In this document: piece after piece, positions 44,825 to 52,728 of the stretch
Position numbering within the stretch: the first letter of the stretch is position 1
Layout of the letters: each line of letters opens with the position of its first letter
Assembly (NCBI RefSeq): GCF_001815935.1
Contig: NZ_KV823406.1
Coordinates: 62,001-126,000 of the forward strand
Reading direction: 5' to 3'
DNA length: 64,000 bases
Source of the DNA: Corynebacterium sp. HMSC04H06
GTDB lineage: Bacteria; Actinomycetota; Actinomycetes; Mycobacteriales; Mycobacteriaceae
Translations under genes and position numbers: made by a program
The notes under the pieces: model-generated
Databases searched by the model: none
What the model saw: only the letters and a program-made list of their open reading frames with translations
Told to the model about the DNA's origin: nothing

Positions 44825-46276
44825 ATGACTGAACCTAAGGATCTCGCCCAGATTGGTGTCGTTGGCCTCGCCGTGATGGGGTCTAACCTCGCCCGCAACT
44901 TCGCCCACAATGGCAACACCGTGGCCGTGTACAACCGCAGCCCGGAAAAGACTCGCGCCTTCATGGACGAGCACGCGGGTGAGGGCAGCTTCATCGCCTC
45001 CGAGACCATCGAAGACTTCGTGGCCTCCTTGGAGCGCCCCCGCAAGGCCATCATCATGGTCAAGGCCGGCGCCGCTACCGACGCCGTCATTGACCAGCTG
45101 GCCAGCGCCATGGACGACGGCGACATCATCATCGATGGCGGCAACGCCAACTACACCGACACCATCCGCCGCGAGCAGGAGGTAGCTGCCCGCGGCCGAT
45201 ACTTCGTCGGGGCTGGCATCTCCGGCGGCGAGGAAGGCGCCCTCAACGGCCCGTCCATCATGCCGGGCGGCCCGGCCGAGTCTTGGGAGACCCTGGGCCC
45301 CATCCTGGAGTCCATCGCCGCCAACGTCGACGGCACCCCGTGCGTGACCCACATCGGTCCGGACGGCGCCGGTCACTTCGTCAAGATGGTGCACAACGGC
45401 ATCGAGTACGCCGACATGCAGGTCATCGGCGAGGCCTACCAGCTGCTGCGCTACGGCGCCGGCCTGAGCCCGCACGAAGTCGCCGAGACTTTCCGCGAGT
45501 GGAACTCCGGCGACCTGGACTCCTACCTGATTGAGATCACCGCCGAGGTCCTGGCCCAGGACGATCCGGAAACCGGCAAGCCCCTGGTCGACGTCATCGT
45601 GGACGCCGCCGGCCAAAAGGGCACGGGCCGCTGGACCGCCATCAACGGCTTGGAGCTGGGTGTGCCGATCACCGGCATCGCCGAGGCCGTCTTCGCCCGC
45701 GCGCTGTCCTCCTCCACCGCGCAGCGCGCCGCCGCACAACAGGCGGGCCTGCCGGCCGGGACCGAGGCCACCTTCCAGTCGCTGGGCCTTGACCGCGCCG
45801 AGTTCATCGAGGACGTGCGCCGCGCGCTCTATGCCTCGAAGCTCATCGCCTACTCCCAGGGCTTCGACGAAATTAAGGCCGGCTCCGCCGAGCACAACTG
45901 GGACGTCGACCCGCGGGACCTAGCCACCATCTGGCGCGGCGGCTGCATCATCCGGGCGAAGTTCTTGGACCGCATCCGCGAGGCTTACGACGCCGACCCG
46001 CAGCTGCCGGCGCTTATCTTGGCGCCGTATTTCCAGGGCGAGCTGGGCAAGCTCATCTCCGCCTGGCGCCGCGTGGTCGTCGCCGCTACCCAGCTGGGCC
46101 TGCCGGTGCCGGTCTTCGCCTCCTCCCTGTCTTACTACGACTCCCTGCGGGCCGCGCGCCTGCCGGCCGCGCTGATCCAGGGACAGCGCGACTTCTTCGG
46201 TGCCCACACCTTCCGGCGCACCGACAAGGAGGGCACCTACCACCTCGAGTGGTCCGGTGATCGCAGCCTGAGCTAG
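44825..46276 (+). CDS. gnd: 6-phosphogluconate dehydrogenase, decarboxylating
   Basis: Oxidises 6-phosphogluconate to ribulose 5-phosphate with NADP in the pentose phosphate pathway. The 483-residue protein has the N-terminal G-L-A-V-M-G-S-N-L-A-R-N nucleotide-binding loop, the substrate-site stretch I-S-G-G-E-E-G-A near residue 137, K-M-V-H-N-G-I-E-Y near residue 187, and the Y-F-Q-G helix of the second domain. The length and C-terminal extension fit the long, dimeric form. Confidence 0.97.
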   Translation: MTEPKDLAQIGVVGLAVMGSNLARNFAHNGNTVAVYNRSPEKTRAFMDEHAGEGSFIASETIEDFVASLERPRKAIIMVKAGAATDAVIDQLASAMDDGDIIIDGGNANYTDTIRREQEVAARGRYFVGAGISGGEEGALNGPSIMPGGPAESWETLGPILESIAANVDGTPCVTHIGPDGAGHFVKMVHNGIEYADMQVIGEAYQLLRYGAGLSPHEVAETFREWNSGDLDSYLIEITAEVLAQDDPETGKPLVDVIVDAAGQKGTGRWTAINGLELGVPITGIAEAVFARALSSSTAQRAAAQQAGLPAGTEATFQSLGLDRAEFIEDVRRALYASKLIAYSQGFDEIKAGSAEHNWDVDPRDLATIWRGGCIIRAKFLDRIREAYDADPQLPALILAPYFQGELGKLISAWRRVVVAATQLGLPVPVFASSLSYYDSLRAARLPAALIQGQRDFFGAHTFRRTDKEGTYHLEWSGDRSLS

Positions 46277-46323
46277 TGGGACTAGTCGTCTGGTAGTCCT
46301 GCGGTGCTAAACTAAAGCACCTT

Positions 46324-47730
46324 ATGACTACTTTCGCCGATCTCGGCTTACCCCGCGCCCTCGTCGACACCCTGGCACAGCAGGGAATGGACAGCCCCTT
46401 CCCCATCCAGTCGGCCACCATCCCTGACGTGCTCGCGGGCAAGGACCTGCTGGGCCGCGCCCCGACCGGATCCGGCAAGACCTTGGGCTTCGGGCTGCCG
46501 ATGCTCGCCCGCCTAGGCGATAAAGGCGTCTCGCGGCCGGGCAAGCCCCGCGGCCTCATCCTGGCGCCCACCCGCGAGCTGGCCACCCAGATCCAGGAGC
46601 GCCTCGACGATCTAGCCGCCGCCCTCAACCTGCGCACCCTCGCAGTGGTCGGCGGCGTCAACATCAACAATCACATCCGGCAGCTGGCCCGCCCGGTCGA
46701 TGTCCTAGTCGCCACCCCGGGCCGCGCCCAGGATCTGATCAACCAGGGCTACCTGGATCTGTCCCAGGTGGAAATCACCACACTGGACGAAGCCGACCAG
46801 ATGGCCGATATGGGCTTTTTGCCGCAAGTGAAAAAGCTCCTCGCGCTCACCCCGGCCCGCGGGCAGCGCCTGCTGTTTTCGGCCACCCTGGATGCCGCCG
46901 TCGAGGAGGTCGTGAACGCCTACCTGCACTCCCCTGTCGAGCACTCCACCGCACCGGTGGAGGCCGCCGTGGACACCATGGAGCACTACGTGTTCTACGT
47001 GGGCGAGCGCCCGCAGCGCAACGACGTCGTGCTGACCATCGCAGCGCGGGTCGGCAAGACCATCATGTTCATGCGCACCAAACACGGCGTGGACCGGCAG
47101 ACCAAGAAGCTGCGCCGCAACGGGATCAACGCCCTGCCGCTGCACGGCGACAAGGGCCAGGGCGCACGCACGCGCGCCATCGAGGGCTTCCGCGACGGCA
47201 GCGTGCCCGTGCTGGTGGCCACCGACATCGCCGCCCGTGGTATCGACATCAGCGGCGTCTCCTTGGTCGTCCACGTCGACCCGCCGGCCGAGCACAAGGC
47301 CTACCTCCACCGGGCCGGGCGCACCGCCCGCGGCGGCGAATCCGGCACCGTGGTCACCCTGGGCATGGAGCAGCAACGCGAGGAAATCACCCAGCTGCTC
47401 CGCAAGGCCGGGGTAGACGCCACGGTTGTCGAACTCTCCGACTCCGCGGACCCGACCCACGACCCGCGCCTCATCGAGGTCACCGGCGCCACCACCCCGC
47501 CGGGCACTCCCCTCCCTGCCCCAGGACGGCAGCCGCCGGCCGGTTCGGCCAAGTCCCGTAAGGCTAACTCCGAGCGCCAGCCCGGCGCCAAGAAGCCCCG
47601 CCAACGCGGCGGCGGTAGCAAACACGGTGGCAGTAATAATGGCGGTAACCGGGGCCGGAAGAAGGCCGCCGGATCCAACCGGACAAACAAGCGCGCAGGC
47701 GCCGATAGGAAGAACCCAAGGAGGAAGTAG
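46324..47730 (+). CDS. DEAD-box ATP-dependent RNA helicase
   Basis: RNA helicase of 468 residues: Q-motif near residue 5, Walker A A-P-T-G-S-G-K-T (about 49-56), D-E-A-D near residue 157, S-A-T near residue 185, and H-R-A-G-R-T-A-R near residue 330. The tail from about residue 400 is Gly/Lys/Arg-rich and probably binds RNA. The promoter is close: TAAACT at 46308-46313 leaves 10 bases to the ATG. It is 3 bases before the next gene, so the two are probably co-transcribed. Confidence 0.92.
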   Translation: MTTFADLGLPRALVDTLAQQGMDSPFPIQSATIPDVLAGKDLLGRAPTGSGKTLGFGLPMLARLGDKGVSRPGKPRGLILAPTRELATQIQERLDDLAAALNLRTLAVVGGVNINNHIRQLARPVDVLVATPGRAQDLINQGYLDLSQVEITTLDEADQMADMGFLPQVKKLLALTPARGQRLLFSATLDAAVEEVVNAYLHSPVEHSTAPVEAAVDTMEHYVFYVGERPQRNDVVLTIAARVGKTIMFMRTKHGVDRQTKKLRRNGINALPLHGDKGQGARTRAIEGFRDGSVPVLVATDIAARGIDISGVSLVVHVDPPAEHKAYLHRAGRTARGGESGTVVTLGMEQQREEITQLLRKAGVDATVVELSDSADPTHDPRLIEVTGATTPPGTPLPAPGRQPPAGSAKSRKANSERQPGAKKPRQRGGGSKHGGSNNGGNRGRKKAAGSNRTNKRAGADRKNPRRK

Positions 47731-47733
47731 ACC

Positions 47734-48594
47734 ATGTCCACGGTCCTTGCCCCAAAAGAGTGGCAGGAACTACTCGCCGCCCACGAGGCGCGGGCCGATG
47801 ACAGGATGGCGCGGTTCCGCCACCCGGGCAGCTACCACCCGGTCTACGACTTCCTCTTCCAGTACTATCCGGTCCGCCCCAGCCACCTGCGCGCCTGGCA
47901 CCCCGGTATCGGCACCCGTTTGGCCGGGGACACGCCGCACGCTGAGTGGCGGGACTACCACCGCGACTACGACGGAACAGTCGGGCTCGATCTTGAGGCG
48001 TTCTGGGCCCGCCGCGGCGACTCCGTAGAATATATCCACCGACTGCTCGCGCAGTCTGCCCGCAACCCGGTTAACTTCGACTGCTTCGGCCTGCACGAGT
48101 GGGCGATGGTCTACCACACCAATACGCCGCGCCACGATCTGCCCCTGCGCCTAGGCGCCGACGGCACGAACGCCGTGGTGGAGTCGCACCGGCTCAAATG
48201 CAGCCATTACGACGCTTTCCGCTTCTTTACTCCCCCGGCCCGACCGCTCAATATCCGCCCTCTGAACCGCCAACAGCAGCCGAACAATGACCAGGCCGGC
48301 TGCGTGCACGTGACGATGGACCTCTACAAGTGGGCGTGGAAGCTTGGGCCTCTGGTCCCCGGGGAGGTCTTCCTGGACGCGTTGGACCTGGCCGTCGATG
48401 CCCGGGTGCTGGACATGGAAGCCTCCCCGTATGACTGCCGCGCCTGGGGTTTTGGCGTCGTCGCTATCGAAACGCCGGAGGGGAAGGCCGAGTACGTGAA
48501 CCGGCAGCGCGCACTGGCCCAGCGGGCCGAACCCATCCGCCAGCGGCTTGTCGGACTCATTGAACAGGCCCAAGCCACTAGACTGGGCAGCTAA
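47734..48594 (+). CDS. Conserved protein often annotated as 3-methyladenine DNA glycosylase
   Basis: The 286-residue protein has the family features F-L-F-x-Y-Y-x-x-R-P, W-H-P-G-I-G and a Cys-His-Asp-containing segment (L-K-C-S-H-Y-D-A-F-R-F-F). Relatives in actinobacteria carry the 3-methyladenine glycosylase name, but I see no helix-hairpin-helix or AAG-fold motif here, so the activity should be taken as unproven. It starts just after the DEAD-box helicase gene. Confidence 0.75.
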   Translation: MSTVLAPKEWQELLAAHEARADDRMARFRHPGSYHPVYDFLFQYYPVRPSHLRAWHPGIGTRLAGDTPHAEWRDYHRDYDGTVGLDLEAFWARRGDSVEYIHRLLAQSARNPVNFDCFGLHEWAMVYHTNTPRHDLPLRLGADGTNAVVESHRLKCSHYDAFRFFTPPARPLNIRPLNRQQQPNNDQAGCVHVTMDLYKWAWKLGPLVPGEVFLDALDLAVDARVLDMEASPYDCRAWGFGVVAIETPEGKAEYVNRQRALAQRAEPIRQRLVGLIEQAQATRLGS

Positions 48595-48657
48595 GCACGC
48601 TCGGTCTTGCCTACCGAGCGTCCCGGCCCCGCAAGCACCACAAGTGAGGAAGACGAT

Positions 48658-49515
48658 ATGGCCCGCCACGCCAACGACAAGAACAACTTCGCTATCGCCG
48701 GATGGCTCATCGCCGTCATTGTCATAGCCATCCTGGTGGTGCTCGGCCTGCTCCTTTACTTGTTTACTGGCAACGACGACAACGACGGCGCGGACACGGC
48801 TGCCCAGGAAACCACCCAGGCGGCGGAAGAGACCGCTACCGACGAGCCAGCCGCCAGCGAGGACAAGGACGCCAACCAAGCACCGAGCTCCGCGGAGTCC
48901 TCGGCCCCCGCTTCGGAAAGCGCGGCCCCCTCCACCGCCGCGGCCGCCGGCGCTGCCACCCCGGGTGCTGCCGAGTCCACGCTCTTCCTGCTAGATACCT
49001 CCGACCAGATGGCGCCGTACTTCGACGCTGCGGCCGGCGGGGTGGCCGCGGCCGCTGACGGGGTCGGCGGCGAGGATAAGGCCGTGTCCCTGTGGAACTA
49101 CTCCTCCCCGATCTCCGCGACGGCTACCGTCGGCTACCGCCAGAACCTCGGCTTCACTGACGGCGGCGAGACCGCCGGCGTGGTCAACAACTTCGGCACC
49201 GGCGGCGTCCCGCAGACTCGCTCCGCCATCGTCGCCGCGGCCAACAACGCCGCGGACTATGTCCGCGAGTCCAACGCCCCCGCCCGCGTCGTGTTGGTGA
49301 CCACCGGCACCGACGACTCGCTGTCTGACGGCGACTTCGCCGCCCAGCTGGCCGACGCCAAGGACCGCAACGTGGAAATCTCCGTCGTGCACCTGGGCGA
49401 CGGCGAGGTCGACAAGGCCCTAGAGGACGCCGCGGACTACTTCGACAAGGTCGACCGTCCCGCCGACGGTGCCGCCGTTACCAAGGCCGTCAGCACTGCC
49501 GCCGGCGTTAAGTAG
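48658..49515 (+). CDS. Membrane-anchored von Willebrand factor A-like protein
   Basis: The 285-residue protein has one N-terminal membrane helix (about 10-34), a long Ala/Glu/Thr/Ser-rich linker (about 38-105), and an external domain that resembles VWA. The metal-site motif reads L-L-D-T-S-D-Q-M, so the third coordinating Ser of D-x-S-x-S is Gln; the other expected positions are a Thr near T-R-S-A-I and T-G-T-D-D. If metal binding is lost it may be a protein-binding VWA. TGAGGAAG precedes the ATG. Confidence 0.78.
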   Translation: MARHANDKNNFAIAGWLIAVIVIAILVVLGLLLYLFTGNDDNDGADTAAQETTQAAEETATDEPAASEDKDANQAPSSAESSAPASESAAPSTAAAAGAATPGAAESTLFLLDTSDQMAPYFDAAAGGVAAAADGVGGEDKAVSLWNYSSPISATATVGYRQNLGFTDGGETAGVVNNFGTGGVPQTRSAIVAAANNAADYVRESNAPARVVLVTTGTDDSLSDGDFAAQLADAKDRNVEISVVHLGDGEVDKALEDAADYFDKVDRPADGAAVTKAVSTAAGVK

Positions 49516-49598
49516 TCAGCTAGAACGCTATCGCTATACACCGGAGTTATTCCCACTGCGACTTCCTCGTTTCCTCCAATGGTTTCGGGCTTCCAAAC

Positions 49599-49633
49599 GC
49601 CCCCCTTCCGAAGCGGCGGGCGGAGGTTTTCGT
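49599..49633 (+). terminator. Weak terminator after the VWA-like gene
   Basis: CGCCC (49599-49603) pairs with GGGCG (49618-49622), followed by GAGGTTTTCG. The rest of 49516-49735 shows nothing recognisable. Confidence 0.35.
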
Positions 49634-49731
49634 CTAGGTAGCCGCTGTCTACGTTGCCGACGGCAGATCTCCCGGTTTCGTCATACGCGGCTAGGAGTGC
49701 GCGGTGCCAGCCGCACCCGTAGAGGCACAGC

Positions 49732-49770
49732 AAAAGGCTCCCCGGCCGCGTGAGCGACGGCTGGGGAGCC
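49732..49770 (-). terminator. Rho-independent terminator of the MerR gene
   Basis: GGCTCCCC and GGGGAGCC arms (49736-49743 and 49763-49770). Read on the minus strand, they are followed by TTTT (complement of 49732-49735). Confidence 0.82.
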
Positions 49771-49810
49771 CGTGTACTAGCCCGGGAGTCTCGGGCCTTG
49801 AGCGAGCGTG

Positions 49811-50377
49811 CTAAGAGGATTTGCGCTGCCGGCGGGCGGCCAGCTCGTCGAGGCCGACGACGTTGGATTCGTTGTCGATGCGCTCGGACGGGAAGGAGGA
49901 GATGGTGCCGGACAGTTCCTTCATGATGCCCGGGACGGCGATACCGAACACGCCCTGACCACCGGAGAGCAGATCGATGACCTCGTCGTTAGAGCGGCAC
50001 TCGTAGACTGTCTTGCCGTCGGAGACCAAGGTCAGCTCAGCCAAGTCATTGACGCCACGGTCGCGCAGGGAGTCCACGGCCAGGCGGATGTTCTGCAGCG
50101 AGATGCCAGTGTCCAGCAGGCGTTTGACGATCTTGAGAACCAGCACGTCGCGGAAGGAGTACAGGCGCTGGGAGCCGGAACCGCGGGCAGTGCGGATGGA
50201 CGGGTTGACCAGGTTTGTGCGCGCCCAGTAGTCCAGCTGACGGTAGGTGATGCCGGCGACTTGGCAGGCGATCGGAACACGGTAGCCGACCTGCTCGTCC
50301 GGGCCGAGGTCGAACAGGGACTCTTGAACGTAAGTCCCGTTGTTTTCGTGTGCGTAGATCTCTTCTTCGATGCTCAC
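49811..50377 (-). CDS. MerR-family transcription regulator
   Basis: The 188-residue protein has an N-terminal MerR DNA-binding domain (V-P-I-A-C-Q-V-A-G-I-T-Y-R-Q-L-D-Y-W-A-R-T-N-L-V-N-P) and a short effector part without metal-binding cysteine pairs. Its mycobacterial counterpart is Rv1828. It is the last of a cluster after odhI, ftsR and the DUF151 gene. The GTG start follows TGGAG. Its own promoter lies upstream, and a terminator closes the unit. Confidence 0.88.
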   Translation of the reverse strand: MSIEEEIYAHENNGTYVQESLFDLGPDEQVGYRVPIACQVAGITYRQLDYWARTNLVNPSIRTARGSGSQRLYSFRDVLVLKIVKRLLDTGISLQNIRLAVDSLRDRGVNDLAELTLVSDGKTVYECRSNDEVIDLLSGGQGVFGIAVPGIMKELSGTISSFPSERIDNESNVVGLDELAARRQRKSS

Positions 50378-50418
50378 GTAATTACTCCATTGAAGTTTGG
50401 GGGAAGCCCTAATGCTTT

Positions 50419-50447
50419 ATTTAAAGTCAAGCCTAGGTAAGAGTCAA
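50419..50447 (-). promoter_or_regulatory. Promoter of the MerR gene with a repeated TTGACT
   Basis: On the minus strand, -35 TTGACT (50447-50442) and -10 TTAAAT (50424-50419) are 17 bases apart. GCTTGACT occurs twice (50449-50442 and 50432-50425), 17 bases apart, so the second copy, within the spacer, may be an operator site. Confidence 0.6.
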
Positions 50448-50549
50448 GCGTTATCTGGCGTAACACGCCGAAACTTAAACCTCGAGTTTAACTTTAGACT
50501 TTTCCTCAACTCAAGGGCACCACAGTTCACACCTGTTACTTAGAAACCT

Positions 50550-51254
50550 TCAGCCCCCCTCTTCCCCATCTTCATCAGGCGTCACATCAGTATCTTCTGC
50601 CTCATCCGAATCAGGAGCCTCAGTGGTCTCAGGCCGCTCACCGGCGGAATCCCGCCCGGACTCGCGGAAATCGTCCGAGTCCAGCGCCTGGAAATCCTCC
50701 TCCGTCATACCAAGCTCCTGCATCATCGCGGAGAAATCCGCGTCGGCCTGGGCGTCACCGGAGGCCGAATCCGGCTGATCCGCGGCACCACCGAGGTCTT
50801 CGCCGCTTTCCCCGGCGGGGGTAGTGCCCTCCACCCCCACGTAGTGGTGCAGATCCTCCGGAGACACAAAGACCGCTACCTGGTTGAGTTCTTCCTCTTC
50901 GATCTCAATGGGGACGTCGAAGTGATCGGCCAGGATTAGCGCGTCCGACATGCGCGCGTCCAGGACCGCGCCGTCGCCGGTGGTCAGCTCGAGGATGAAA
51001 ACTCCCTCGTGGTAGCTGGTCACGACGGCGGATTCCAGACCGCCCTGCTCGGCGAGGACGTCGATGAGCAGCTCATGGGTGTTCGGCCGGCGGCTTTGCG
51101 CACCGCCCAGGTGCGCGACCACGCGGGCGCCGTCGATGGGCGACATCCACACCGGCACGACCCGCTCCCCCGCATTCCAGCGGAACAGCGCACAGAGGAA
51201 TTCCTCCGGCTCGAGCATGTGAATGCCCAAAAACTCTAGGGCTATCCGGGCCAC
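50550..51254 (-). CDS. DUF151 bifunctional nuclease-like protein
   Basis: The 234-residue product has the DUF151 core in its first 145 residues (V-V-P-V-W-M-S-P-I-D-G-A, T-H-E-L-L-I-D-V-L, D-A-R-M-S-D-A-L-I-L-A), then a very acidic, Pro/Glu/Asp-rich tail of about 85 residues. The annotated start is the GTG at 51254 because AAGGAGGT lies 3-4 bases before it, within the reading frame of a longer TTG form (51281). In many actinobacteria this gene lies between two MerR genes, as here. Nuclease activity is inferred from the family. Confidence 0.83.
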   Translation of the reverse strand: MARIALEFLGIHMLEPEEFLCALFRWNAGERVVPVWMSPIDGARVVAHLGGAQSRRPNTHELLIDVLAEQGGLESAVVTSYHEGVFILELTTGDGAVLDARMSDALILADHFDVPIEIEEEELNQVAVFVSPEDLHHYVGVEGTTPAGESGEDLGGAADQPDSASGDAQADADFSAMMQELGMTEEDFQALDSDDFRESGRDSAGERPETTEAPDSDEAEDTDVTPDEDGEEGG

Positions 51255-51299
51255 GCGACCTCCTTGTCTCCGCGCCGCCAATGAAGCGACGCCAATCGA

Positions 51300-52031
51300 C
51301 TAAAACTCTTTGCGCAGATCCGTTTTGACCAGGGTGGCGTGCAGGGAAACCACCAGCGCGGTCATCTGCTGCGACATTTCTTCCGCCCGCAGCTTAGCGG
51401 TATCCGACTTCGAGTTTGCTACCGGGCTGGTGACCTGGGAGATCAGATCCGCCTGCCGGCGAGCGTTGTTGCGCAGGCTCTTGAACTGGCGGTCGTCCAA
51501 GCCGAAGGCGCGCAGCGCCTCAACCGACTGGACCACGGCGACATCGTCAGCCGTGAAGTAGCCGGATTCGTCCGGCGCGAGCAGGCCCAGCTTGACCAGG
51601 TGAGCCACCGTCTTCTGGTCGGAGTTGGCCTGCTCGGCAATGTCCCCGTCGGTCAGACGGGTGGCAACTGGGGCACGGAACTTGTCCGGGCTGACCAGGG
51701 TTTCGGTCTGGCCCGCGCTGACAATCGCGGTCACCTCGCCCGAGTCCATGGCCTCGAGCTGCTGGCGGATGACCTTCAGCGGGGTGTAGTTGTCCCGCTG
51801 GGTGGTCAGGATGTAGCGCAGGCGCTCCACGTCGTCATTGGTGAAGCGGCGGTAGCCGGAGGCGGTACGCTGCGGCGTGATAAGCCCTTCGGCCTCCAAG
51901 AAGCGAATCTTGGAGACGGTGACCTCGGGGAATTCCTGATTCAGCTTCCCCAGGACCACGCCGATGGACATGGTCTTCGCCTTCTTGGCAGCTTGTCCTG
52001 CTGCTTGGGTCTTCTTTGGTACTGCGCTCAC
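51300..52031 (-). CDS. ftsR: MerR-family regulator FtsR
   Basis: In C. glutamicum FtsR activates ftsZ and so links growth to division. The 243-residue protein has an early MerR helix-turn-helix (I-G-V-V-L-G-K-L ... V-S-K-I-R-F-L-E-A-E-G-L-I-T-P-Q-R-T-A-S-G-Y-R) with the rest helical. The GTG start at 52031 adds about 20 Lys/Ala-rich residues before the M-S-I-G-V; a start at that ATG is also possible. The position next to odhI supports the identity. A 187-base spacer to odhI has TAGGGT as a possible -10. Confidence 0.88.
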   Translation of the reverse strand: MSAVPKKTQAAGQAAKKAKTMSIGVVLGKLNQEFPEVTVSKIRFLEAEGLITPQRTASGYRRFTNDDVERLRYILTTQRDNYTPLKVIRQQLEAMDSGEVTAIVSAGQTETLVSPDKFRAPVATRLTDGDIAEQANSDQKTVAHLVKLGLLAPDESGYFTADDVAVVQSVEALRAFGLDDRQFKSLRNNARRQADLISQVTSPVANSKSDTAKLRAEEMSQQMTALVVSLHATLVKTDLRKEF

Positions 52032-52218
52032 TGTGCCTTACTCGCCAATTCCCTAAAACGAACGGTTGTTAACGCGCGGTCGCAGCAACCCGCCGGGCAG
52101 ACAGAGCTAAACCCTGCGTGCCACAACGAGCCGGCACTGCGGGATGTCCCCGGGGGTCGGGGGCCGGGATCCAAAACTTCCGCGCGGTGCGGACTTAGTC
52201 CTAAATGTGCTACGGACC

Positions 52219-52653
52219 CTAGTCTTGGTTAGCAATGAATACCAGACGGAACTTGCCGATCTGGATTTCGTCGCCCACCTCAAGAACCTGGCTGTTGCGC
52301 GGCTCGCGGTTGACGTAGGTGCCGTTGAGCGATCCCACGTCGACGACCTCGAACTGGCCGTCCTGCTTGCGGAACTCGGCGTGCTTGCGGGAAACCGTCA
52401 CGTCGTCCAGGAAGATGTCGGCCTCCGGGTGGCGACCGGCGGTGGTGGTGTCCTGGTCCAGCAGGAAGCGGGCGCCAGCGTTCGGGCCGCGCTTAACCAC
52501 CAACAAGGCCTGGCCCTCCGGCAGCTGGTCCGCGCTGGTGGCGCCGGACTCCGAGGTTGCCGCCGCGCCGTTTTCCATTTCCTTCAGCAGGTCAGCGCGG
52601 AAGACCGAGGTAGTCTCGACCTGCGGCTCCGAGGTGCCGTTGTTCTCACTCAT
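52219..52653 (-). CDS. odhI: FHA-domain inhibitor of 2-oxoglutarate dehydrogenase
   Basis: Unphosphorylated OdhI binds and inhibits the E1 (OdhA) subunit of 2-oxoglutarate dehydrogenase; phosphorylation by Pkn kinases lifts this. The 144-residue protein keeps the phosphorylation region V-E-T-T-S-V-F-R-A-D-L-L with Thr14 and Thr15, and an FHA domain (about 50-140) with G-R-H-P-E-A, S-R-K-H-A-E and N-G-T-Y-V-N. GGAGG lies before the ATG. A -10 (TATTAT, minus strand) at 52699-52694 gives it its own start between secA2 and odhI. Confidence 0.96.
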   Translation of the reverse strand: MSENNGTSEPQVETTSVFRADLLKEMENGAAATSESGATSADQLPEGQALLVVKRGPNAGARFLLDQDTTTAGRHPEADIFLDDVTVSRKHAEFRKQDGQFEVVDVGSLNGTYVNREPRNSQVLEVGDEIQIGKFRLVFIANQD

Positions 52654-52693
52654 TGTTTTACCTCCGGTTGGTGGCTCTCAATTAACTATTCCA

Positions 52694-52699
52694 ATAATA
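52694..52699 (-). promoter_or_regulatory. Likely -10 element of odhI
   Basis: TATTAT on the minus strand leaves a leader of about 36 bases that includes GGAGG. Confidence 0.5.
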
Positions 52700-52728
52700 G
52701 CGACTTCGCGCGACGCGCGGGCGGCCGT

